From assembly GCA_903878805.1 (NCBI GenBank), contig CAIRJF010000033.1, positions 1 to 64,000 on the forward strand: a DNA stretch of 64,000 nucleotides, given 5' to 3'. The notes beneath the pieces were generated by a model. It worked only from the letters and a program-made list of their open reading frames with translations, ran no database searches and was not told where the DNA came from. Positions 33,946-40,534 of this stretch are shown here, piece after piece. Source of the stretch: an uncultured Verrucomicrobia subdivision 3 bacterium. GTDB lineage: Bacteria; Verrucomicrobiota; Verrucomicrobiia; Limisphaerales; UBA11358. How positions within the stretch are numbered: the first letter of the stretch is position 1; every line of letters begins with the position of its first letter. The position numbers were made by a program, and so were the translations under genes.

Positions 33946-35469
33946 TCAGACCTGCGTATTTTTAGAAACGAACTCGACGCCGTGCGCGCGGCTGATGAGG
34001 TTGGCGGCGATGCGGCCCGATTCATAAATCGTCGGCAGACCGCTGCCAGGATGCGTGCCGCCGCCGACGAGATAACAGTTGCCCAACTCCTCGAATTTAT
34101 TACGCGGTCGGAAATACAGCATCTGCGACAATTTGTGCGCGAGGTTGAAGGTTGCACCGATATGGATGTTTTGGTTTTGCCATTCGTCGGGTGAGAGGAC
34201 GATTTCCTCGCGGATGTGCGAGCGCAAATCTTTCATGCCGCCGCGCGTTTCCATTTCGTCGAGCAGCCGGTCACGAAAGGAATTTTTTTCTTTTGACCAG
34301 TCAATCGCCGCCGACTTGTTCGGAACGGGAACCAAAACATAAAGTGCCGAGTGGCCGGGCGGCGCGAGGCTGGGATCGGTCACGCTGGCGTTGCGGACGT
34401 AAAAGGACAATTCCTCCGACAAAATTTTCCGCTGAAACACGTCCTCAATATTTTTTCGGTAATCTTTGGAAAAGAAAATTGTGTGATGCGGCAGGTCGTA
34501 AATTTTGTCCACACCTAGGTAGAGCATGAAGGTGGAACAGGAAAATTCCTTCCCGTCCACTTTCTCTGACGCGTATTTTTTGAGCACACCCGGAGGCACA
34601 AGATTTTTTGCGGCGTAGCCGAAATCGGCGTTGAGCACCGTCTCGTCACCGAGAATTTTTTCACCGGATTCCAGTTCCACACCGCGCACGTCGCGGCCTT
34701 CGAGCACGAGCTGTTTCACCGGCGAATTCAGGCGGATGTCCACGCCGTATTCGCCGCAGACTTTCGCCATCGCCTCGGAAATTTCGCTCAAGCCGCCTTG
34801 CGTGTGATAGACGCCGTAAGCGTGTTCAACAAACGGCAAAATCGCAAACAAGCCGGGACAATCCCACGCGGACATGCCGAGATATTTCGCCTGAAACGTG
34901 AAGCAGAGCTTAAGCCGGTCGGGCTTGAAATAACCGCCGAGCACATCCATCACGGATTTTCCAAGCGACAGATGCGGCAAGGCTTTGATCAGGTTTAAGT
35001 CAAGGTAACTCGTCAGCGAGCCGTAATCTTTTTGCAGGCACGGATACATTTTGCGGAAGCGCTCCTGCTCCGTTTCCAGAAAATGCCAGTAGCCCTCGGC
35101 GTTGCCGGGAAATTTTTCATTCAACTGTTTGAGCATTGCTGCGTGATCGGTCGTCGGTTCAAACATCATGTCATCAAACTGCAAGCGATACATCGGCTCC
35201 AGTTTGACGAACTTCAAATAGTCTTCACTTTTGCGCCCCGATTCCTCGAACACTTCATCAAGGATGAATTTCATCATCAGAAACGTCGGGCCAGTGTCGA
35301 ACTTGTAGCCGTTGCGTTCAATCGCCGCACTGCGTCCGCCGACGCGGCCGTTTTTTTCGATGAGCGTCACCTTGAAACCGCGAGCGCCCAATAACATCGC
35401 CGCCGTCAAACCACCCGGCCCGGCACCAACCACGATGATGTGTTTTTGAGAATTGGTAGAGTGATTCAT
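33946..35469 (-). CDS. crtN: Dehydrosqualene/carotenoid desaturase, CrtN-like
   Basis: A CrtI/CrtN-family FAD enzyme of 507 residues. KHIIVVGAGPGGLTAAMLLG is the dinucleotide loop, followed by FDTGPTFLMMKFILDEVF, KYLGMSAWDCPGLFAILPFV, YGVYHTQGGLSEISEAMAKV, CSTFMLYLGVDKIYDLPHHT, YVRNASVTDPSLAPPGHSAL and YLVGGGTHPGSGLPTIYESG. The late SAPPG and GGxTHPGxGxP segments are typical of desaturases. CrtN-like assignment rests on the neighbours; a C40 CrtI cannot be ruled out from sequence alone. ATG 35469 fits the family start. It runs toward the crtPQO operon, unlike the single-strand S. aureus operon. Confidence 0.85.
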   Translation of the reverse strand: MNHSTNSQKHIIVVGAGPGGLTAAMLLGARGFKVTLIEKNGRVGGRSAAIERNGYKFDTGPTFLMMKFILDEVFEESGRKSEDYLKFVKLEPMYRLQFDDMMFEPTTDHAAMLKQLNEKFPGNAEGYWHFLETEQERFRKMYPCLQKDYGSLTSYLDLNLIKALPHLSLGKSVMDVLGGYFKPDRLKLCFTFQAKYLGMSAWDCPGLFAILPFVEHAYGVYHTQGGLSEISEAMAKVCGEYGVDIRLNSPVKQLVLEGRDVRGVELESGEKILGDETVLNADFGYAAKNLVPPGVLKKYASEKVDGKEFSCSTFMLYLGVDKIYDLPHHTIFFSKDYRKNIEDVFQRKILSEELSFYVRNASVTDPSLAPPGHSALYVLVPVPNKSAAIDWSKEKNSFRDRLLDEMETRGGMKDLRSHIREEIVLSPDEWQNQNIHIGATFNLAHKLSQMLYFRPRNKFEELGNCYLVGGGTHPGSGLPTIYESGRIAANLISRAHGVEFVSKNTQV

Positions 35470-35564
35470 GCGGCAGCGAGATAAACGCTGTAGAGTTTTA
35501 GCACAACTCATCCGTCCCCGCAAACGGGCATTTCCTACTAATGCTTAATTTAACCGCCAGCATG

Positions 35565-36251
35565 TCAACCTTGCGCCGGATGCAGCACCGCCAGCGCCTT
35601 GAATAAATCCAAGGCCCGCGCCAAGGCCGGGTCGCGGATGACCGGCTGACTGGGCTCGACGCGCGGCGTCGCCGCCTCATCTTCCTCGCCATCTTTCACG
35701 CGTTGGCGGACGAGATCCGCCTCGCTCGTGTGATCTACAAATGGCAGCAAATCGTTGGTCGCCGACAGTGGCGGGTTTTTTTGTGGAGCCGGATTAAAGA
35801 ATGGGTTGGCTAGAAAATTTTTCTCGTCCGCACCGGAAACCGTCACGGCGATGTCAGGGGGCTTGCCGGAAAAATTGGTGCTGCCAATCAAAATCCCGTC
35901 GCCCGCCGCGCGCAAATCCGCCGCCAACATCACCGCCGCGCCACGCGTCGGTTCATTGACAAGGATGGCCAGTGGAAATTTTCTGGCCGCAAAGAAACCG
36001 CTGGCGGCTGCCACCGCATTTTTGTCACCGTCCGCCGAGCGCAGGTCGAGAATGACCCCGGCGAGTTGGTTGGTCGGCTGAGCGGCGAGAAATTCCTGAC
36101 CAAAATTAACCGTCAAATGCCGGATGCGCAGCAGCAACACGTCATTTTCCAGCAGCGAGGCGGAGAGCGGCGCGGTTTCGGCTGAACCGGCGTGCGCAAG
36201 AATTTGCGCGGCTAAAAAAATAATGGGGAGACGGAAAATCGGTCGAGTCAT
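35565..36251 (-). CDS. Exported protein with a degenerate S41 peptidase-like core
   Basis: 228 residues. A signal peptide (PIFRLPIIFLAAQILAHAGS) leads to a short domain with LAGVILDLRSADGDKNAVAA, FPLAILVNEPTRGAAVMLAA and DLRAAGDGILIG. This strand pattern is the tail-specific (S41) protease core (GVILDLR, PLAVLVN, then a Ser in SxSA-E and GxAxLIG). The usual catalytic-Ser position reads TRGAAVML, so no nucleophile is seen, and the PDZ domain is absent. A Pro/Asp-rich tail ends the protein. It lies 95 bases upstream of crtN on the same strand and may be co-transcribed. The function is unknown. Confidence 0.65.
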   Translation of the reverse strand: MTRPIFRLPIIFLAAQILAHAGSAETAPLSASLLENDVLLLRIRHLTVNFGQEFLAAQPTNQLAGVILDLRSADGDKNAVAAASGFFAARKFPLAILVNEPTRGAAVMLAADLRAAGDGILIGSTNFSGKPPDIAVTVSGADEKNFLANPFFNPAPQKNPPLSATNDLLPFVDHTSEADLVRQRVKDGEEDEAATPRVEPSQPVIRDPALARALDLFKALAVLHPAQG

Positions 36252-36430
36252 GCGCCGTCAAATTGCGTTATGAAGCCGTGAATGTAAAGGCACATGCGGC
36301 GACGTCTCACGCATTACGTCAAAGGCGCAAGTTGAAGCACTGAATTCATTTTGCTTAAAATGTTCCGCCGCATTACCGGACAGTTACTGAATCGAATTGC
36401 GCCACGACGTTTCTTTTGTAAAATGCGCCT

Positions 36431-37654
36431 ATGAATTTGGACGCGCTTTATTCCGAACTGACTCTCAAAACAAAAACCAAGCTGGCACTGATTGTTCTCG
36501 ACGGCCTCGGCGACCTTGCGACCAAGGAACAAGGCTACCTCACGCCGCTCGAGGCCGCGCACACGCCGAACCTTGACAAGCTTTCCAAAGATTCCGCGCA
36601 AGGCCGCATGATTCCCGTTGCGCCCGGCATCACGCCCGGCAGCGGCCCTGGCCACCTCGGCTTGTTCGGCTACGATCCGTTGGAATTTCAAGTGGGTCGC
36701 GGCGTCATCGAGGCGCTCGGCCTCGGGCTGGAATTGAAACCCGGCGACGTCTGCGCGCGCGCGAATTTTGCGACGCTCGACGCGAAAGGCATTGTCACCG
36801 ACCGCCGCGCTGGTCGTATTCCGACTGAGACGTGCGAAAAACTTGTGGCGCTGTTGTCCGCGAAAATTAAAAAAATCGGCGACACGCAGGTCATCATCAA
36901 AGCCGGTAAAGAACACCGTTTTGTGGTTGTGTTCCGTGGCAAAGGTCTCGAAGGGCCGCTGACGGACGCGGATCCGAATCGCGAAGGTCTGACGATTCCG
37001 ACGGTGAAGCCGCGCGATGCGAAAAATTTGAAGCAGAAGAAAACGGCGAAGTTGATTGCCGATTTTTACAAGGCCGCGCTGCCAGTGCTCGCGAAAGAAA
37101 AACCGGCGAACGGTTTTCTCATGCGCGGCATTGCGCATCAGCCGGAAATTCCGCTGTTCGAAAATCGCTACTTGCTCAAGCCCGCGTGCCTCGCGGTTTA
37201 TCCGATGTATAAAGGCCTCGCCCAGCTCGTCGGCATGGTGAAAATCGAAGGGCCGCAGACCATCAAGGAACAGTTCGAGCGCTACCTCGCCGAATACGAC
37301 AACTACGATTTCTTTTTTATCCATTACAAATACACCGACAAATACGGTGAAGACGGCAATTTCGCCGCGAAGAAAAAGGCCATCGAAGAATTCGACGCCG
37401 CGCTGCCGATTCTTTTGAAAAAGAAACCGGATGTCATCGCCATCACCGGCGACCATTCGACCCCGGTTTCGATGAAGGGCCATTCGTGGCATCCGCAGCC
37501 GGTTTTGCTGCATTCGAGCGCGAGCGGTTCGGACAAGCTGGAACGTTTCACCGAAACGGGAGCGAACAGCGGCTCGCTTGGTATCATGCCTGCGAAATTC
37601 CTCATCCGCCTCATGCAGGCGAACGCGAAGATGTTCGACAAGTTCGGCGCGTGA
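36431..37654 (+). CDS. apgM: Cofactor-independent phosphoglycerate mutase, archaeal type
   Basis: Interconverts 3- and 2-phosphoglycerate in glycolysis. It belongs to the alkaline phosphatase superfamily: LALIVLDGLGDLATKEQGYL holds the metal-binding Asp, HTPNLDKLSKDSAQGRMIPV is the family block, PGSGPGHLGLFGYDPLE contains the active-site Ser, GRGVIEALGLGLELKPGDVC and ARANFATLD follow, and DVIAITGDHSTPVSMKGHSW binds metal. It has 407 residues, usual for ApgM. 178 bases of intergenic DNA upstream hold its promoter. A strong terminator follows. Confidence 0.95.
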   Translation: MNLDALYSELTLKTKTKLALIVLDGLGDLATKEQGYLTPLEAAHTPNLDKLSKDSAQGRMIPVAPGITPGSGPGHLGLFGYDPLEFQVGRGVIEALGLGLELKPGDVCARANFATLDAKGIVTDRRAGRIPTETCEKLVALLSAKIKKIGDTQVIIKAGKEHRFVVVFRGKGLEGPLTDADPNREGLTIPTVKPRDAKNLKQKKTAKLIADFYKAALPVLAKEKPANGFLMRGIAHQPEIPLFENRYLLKPACLAVYPMYKGLAQLVGMVKIEGPQTIKEQFERYLAEYDNYDFFFIHYKYTDKYGEDGNFAAKKKAIEEFDAALPILLKKKPDVIAITGDHSTPVSMKGHSWHPQPVLLHSSASGSDKLERFTETGANSGSLGIMPAKFLIRLMQANAKMFDKFGA

Positions 37655-37669
37655 AAATGAATTGAATCA

Positions 37670-37700
37670 GGCGGGTTGCAATTTGCAGCCCGCCTTTTTT
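37670..37700 (+). terminator. Rho-independent terminator after apgM
   Basis: An 11-bp stem (37670-37680 with 37684-37694, three-base loop, one wobble pair) is followed directly by six T. It separates apgM from pgsA 50 bases further on. Confidence 0.93.
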
Positions 37701-37749
37701 ATTTTTGGGACTTGCCAAGCTCCATCGTGACTCGCCACTCTTCCGCCTC

Positions 37750-38352
37750 ATGAATCTGCCCAACAAACTGACCGTCTCGCGCTTCGCGTTGACGGCAGTT
37801 TTTCTGTGGGCGCTGTTCTGGCCGTGGACGATTCCCTTCCGCAACACGCTGGCGCTGGTTTTGTTCAGCCTCGCCAGCTTCACTGATTTTCTTGACGGTC
37901 GCATCGCGCGTTCGCGCAACCTCATCACAAATTTTGGAAAACTGATGGACCCGCTGGCGGACAAAATTTTGACCTGCTCGGCGTTCGTCGCGTTCGTCGA
38001 AAGCACACATCTGCATCCGAATGCGCCGGTGAAGGTCGCGGCGTGGATGGTCATCGTCATCGTAGCGCGCGAACTGGCCATCACCGGTCTGCGCCTGCTC
38101 GCCGCGTCCAAAAACATCGTGCTGGCGGCGGAGCGCTACGGGAAACACAAGACCATCTCGCAAATCGTCGCCATCATCGCGCTGCTCGTGGTGGACGCCT
38201 GCCCTGAATGGCCGGCGTGGCTGCAAAATATTTTTACCGGCTGGTCTGCGCCGTTCACCACCATCGCGCTGTGGATCACCGTCCTGTTGACCGCGACTTC
38301 AGGATTGATTTATCTCTGGCGCAACCGCGCGCTGTATCTGGAAGACGTGTGA
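37750..38352 (+). CDS. pgsA: CDP-diacylglycerol-glycerol-3-phosphate 3-phosphatidyltransferase
   Basis: A membrane enzyme that makes phosphatidylglycerol phosphate. The CDP-alcohol phosphotransferase motif DG-x2-AR-x8-G-x3-D-x3-D is complete in DFLDGRIARSR followed by NFGKLMDPLADK. Six or so membrane helices span the 200 residues. MNLPNKLTVSR at 37750 is the usual family start; the frame upstream to 37705 is not used. RELAITGLRLLAASKN and AERYGKHKTISQI are family features of PgsA. It is convergent with the RodZ-like gene. Confidence 0.92.
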   Translation: MNLPNKLTVSRFALTAVFLWALFWPWTIPFRNTLALVLFSLASFTDFLDGRIARSRNLITNFGKLMDPLADKILTCSAFVAFVESTHLHPNAPVKVAAWMVIVIVARELAITGLRLLAASKNIVLAAERYGKHKTISQIVAIIALLVVDACPEWPAWLQNIFTGWSAPFTTIALWITVLLTATSGLIYLWRNRALYLEDV

Positions 38353-38356
38353 AAGC

Positions 38357-38445
38357 AAAGGCAGAATTCAGAAAGAAGAATGCAGAAAAATTCCTTTAGT
38401 CCGCGCAAATAAATTTCTGCATTCTACATTCTTCCTTCTGCCTTT
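38357..38445. terminator. Long imperfect hairpin between pgsA and the RodZ-like gene
   Basis: Two nested perfect arms pair: an outer 10 bp (38357-38366 with 38436-38445) and an inner 12 bp (38377-38388 with 38414-38425). A loop of 25 bases and small internal bulges complete it, followed by a T-rich run on the plus strand. The arms are made of GGCAGAA/AGAATG-type units, a style common in dispersed intergenic repeats. It lies between convergent genes and could serve both as terminator. Confidence 0.7.
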
Positions 38446-38931
38446 TTATTTATGCAGCGGCAGCGTGTCGTCTGAACCGGCCGATTGATAAACCGCGGGC
38501 GGAAGATTTTTAAGCGGGTCGTTCTTCTGATGATGCTGCCACGCCCAGAAAGAAATGCCGAAAATCAACGCAATCGCAACGACTGCAAAAACAACCAAAC
38601 CGACTTTCCAGTTCACCTTGGCAAGCAGCAATGCGAGGGCGTCGAGAAAACCTTTTTTCTGGTCGGAAAGCGGCGGCGGCTCCTTAAATTTTTGCGTGCC
38701 TTTTAATTCGCCATCCAGCGCGGCGAGCAGCTTCGGCTCGTCGAGCTTGAGAAACTTCGCGTAGATTTTTACCGAGCCGCGGATGTAAACCGTCGCGGAG
38801 AACGCGGTGAATTTTCCCTCCTCCAACGCACGGACATGATCGGTGCGAATCTTGGTCGCATCGGCGACCTGCTGCACCGTAAGATTTTGCGCCTCACGCG
38901 CAGAGCGGAGTTGTTCGGCAACCGTTGACAT
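38446..38931 (-). CDS. RodZ-like helix-turn-helix membrane protein
   Basis: 161 residues. The N-terminal Xre/RodZ-type HTH (VAEQLRSAREAQNLTVQQVA, DATKIRTDHVRALEEGKFTA, FSATVYIRGSVKIYAKFLKL) is followed by a basic linker, one membrane helix (VNWKVGLVVFAVVAIALIFG) and a short exported tail. Family members link the MreB cytoskeleton to the membrane and help set cell shape. The large periplasmic domain of E. coli RodZ is missing, as in many other phyla. A role in shape is inferred; regulation of another process is possible. Confidence 0.83.
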   Translation of the reverse strand: MSTVAEQLRSAREAQNLTVQQVADATKIRTDHVRALEEGKFTAFSATVYIRGSVKIYAKFLKLDEPKLLAALDGELKGTQKFKEPPPLSDQKKGFLDALALLLAKVNWKVGLVVFAVVAIALIFGISFWAWQHHQKNDPLKNLPPAVYQSAGSDDTLPLHK

Positions 38932-39027
38932 TCCCTTTATTTAGCGCGATTGACGCGGCGTTGGCAATCTTGGAAATGATATTGCACGTTCAGCGGATTG
39001 ACTTTTCAGTGCAACTTCGCAACTGCT

Positions 39028-40518
39028 TCACTTCCGTGTGCACAGGAAGATGTGAAATTCCGTCATCGGCCGGCCGTGATATTGCGACCAGAAATCTTCC
39101 ACCAGTTCCACTTTGCCGAATTGTTCCGTCACGGAGGTCGGCGGCAGCGGGTCGCGCGAGGTGGTCACATACAGTGCGCGGGTGTCCGGATGCACTGAGT
39201 AGCCGGGCCAGAGGGTGAACTGCGTCGTGCCGTAAGGTTCGGGATGCAGATAGGTCGTCGGTTGGTCGGGCAGGTAAAATGCCATCATGCTCGCCTGCGC
39301 GTAATTGTCCGCGACAAGCAGATTGGCCTGTGTTTTTTCGCGAGCGGCTTGGACGTGCGCAGCAAAATTCTGCCAGCCTTGCGCGCGGCGCAACGGGTCG
39401 GGGATTGGCCGACGATGCAACGCATCGGTGACGTGGCGTGCGACGATCATGAGCGGATTGGTGTTGTGCATCACGATGGTCATGAGCAGTGCCACGCCAA
39501 AGGCCGCGCCGATGCCAAAGCGCCACGCGGGTTTGCGCGCGACGAGTTCGCGCCAGTAAACGACGGTGAAAATAATTCCCGTGACGAGCGCGGGCGCAGC
39601 CCAATTCGCCTGGCCCGCTTTGTTCAAACTGAAAAAGGCAAACAAGCCGTAGAGCGGGAGGAATTGGCTCAACAGAAAACGCACGCGTTCATCCGTGTGT
39701 TTTTTCCAAAGCAACCCGCTGGCGGCGATGACCATACCTAGTGCAATCAGCGGCGAGATGACACCGAATTGGCCGCCGATGAACTGGAGTAATTCCATTG
39801 GGTGAATCTTAAAACTTTTATCCACGCCGCTGCGCGTGTGCAAGGCCATGGCGTGCACCCAGCCGGTCTGCATGTTCCACCACAGAATCGGCAGGCTGCT
39901 CAAACTAAGCGAGGCGCAGAGCACGAACATTTTTCGGCTGAAGAGCAGCGGACGATGTTCCTTGGACCACAGCAGAAAAAACGCGATGCAAATGAGTTGC
40001 ACGCCGTTGGTGAATTTGGCGAGGAAGCCCGCGCCAATCGCGAGTCCAAGCCAAAACCAGTCCATGAGCTTATCGCGGTGAATGGCTTTCCAGAAAATCA
40101 GCGCCGCCCACGCCCAGAAGAACACGCTCAACGAATCTATCGTCATCAGAATCGAGCCGACGGCGACGAGCGGAATGACCGCCGCGAGCAGTAAGGTCCA
40201 GAGCGCGACGCGGTCGTCATACAAACGGCGCGCGAGCAGGAACAGCAGCGCGCCCGTAGCCGTGCTCAACGCGACCGCGAAGAAACGAATGCCGAAGACG
40301 GTGTTGCCGAAAATTTTTGTGCCGAGTGCAATCGTCCACGCAACTGCTGGGCCTTTGTCACGATACGACCACGCGAGATGTTTCGACCAGAGCCAGTAAT
40401 AACCTTCGTCCGGCACGAGTTCCATTTGCGTGATGAACCAAAGCCGGTAAGCGGTGAGGGCAAACAACAGAAAAATCGCCAGCCGCACGGGACTGGTTTG
40501 GCGCAGGAAATTAAGCAT
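39028..40518 (-). CDS. ArnT/PMT-type membrane glycosyltransferase (GT39-like)
   Basis: 496 residues with about ten or more membrane helices. The GT-C hallmark is the first extracytoplasmic loop: FITQMELVPDEGYYWLWSKH with the acidic pair DE, then LAWSYRDKGPAVAWTIALGT and IFGNTVFGIRFFAVALSTAT. DRVALWTLLLAAVIPLVAVG and FWAWAALIFWKAIHRDKL follow. A soluble C-terminal part has VADNYAQASMMAFYLPDQPT and YPHPEPYG-like YLHPEPYGTTQFTLWPGYSV. Such enzymes move a sugar from a polyprenyl phosphate to lipid A, protein or another acceptor on the outer face of the membrane. The substrate is unknown. It ends 17 bases after the ftsK stop on the same strand, so it is probably transcribed with ftsK. Confidence 0.85.
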   Translation of the reverse strand: MLNFLRQTSPVRLAIFLLFALTAYRLWFITQMELVPDEGYYWLWSKHLAWSYRDKGPAVAWTIALGTKIFGNTVFGIRFFAVALSTATGALLFLLARRLYDDRVALWTLLLAAVIPLVAVGSILMTIDSLSVFFWAWAALIFWKAIHRDKLMDWFWLGLAIGAGFLAKFTNGVQLICIAFFLLWSKEHRPLLFSRKMFVLCASLSLSSLPILWWNMQTGWVHAMALHTRSGVDKSFKIHPMELLQFIGGQFGVISPLIALGMVIAASGLLWKKHTDERVRFLLSQFLPLYGLFAFFSLNKAGQANWAAPALVTGIIFTVVYWRELVARKPAWRFGIGAAFGVALLMTIVMHNTNPLMIVARHVTDALHRRPIPDPLRRAQGWQNFAAHVQAAREKTQANLLVADNYAQASMMAFYLPDQPTTYLHPEPYGTTQFTLWPGYSVHPDTRALYVTTSRDPLPPTSVTEQFGKVELVEDFWSQYHGRPMTEFHIFLCTRK

Positions 40519-40534
40519 GTGGCGGATTTAAATT

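Noticed and set aside
36314-37513. A 399-codon minus-strand frame opposite apgM
   Set aside because: Composition is typical of an antisense shadow (Arg/Phe/His-rich); apgM is clear on the plus strand.
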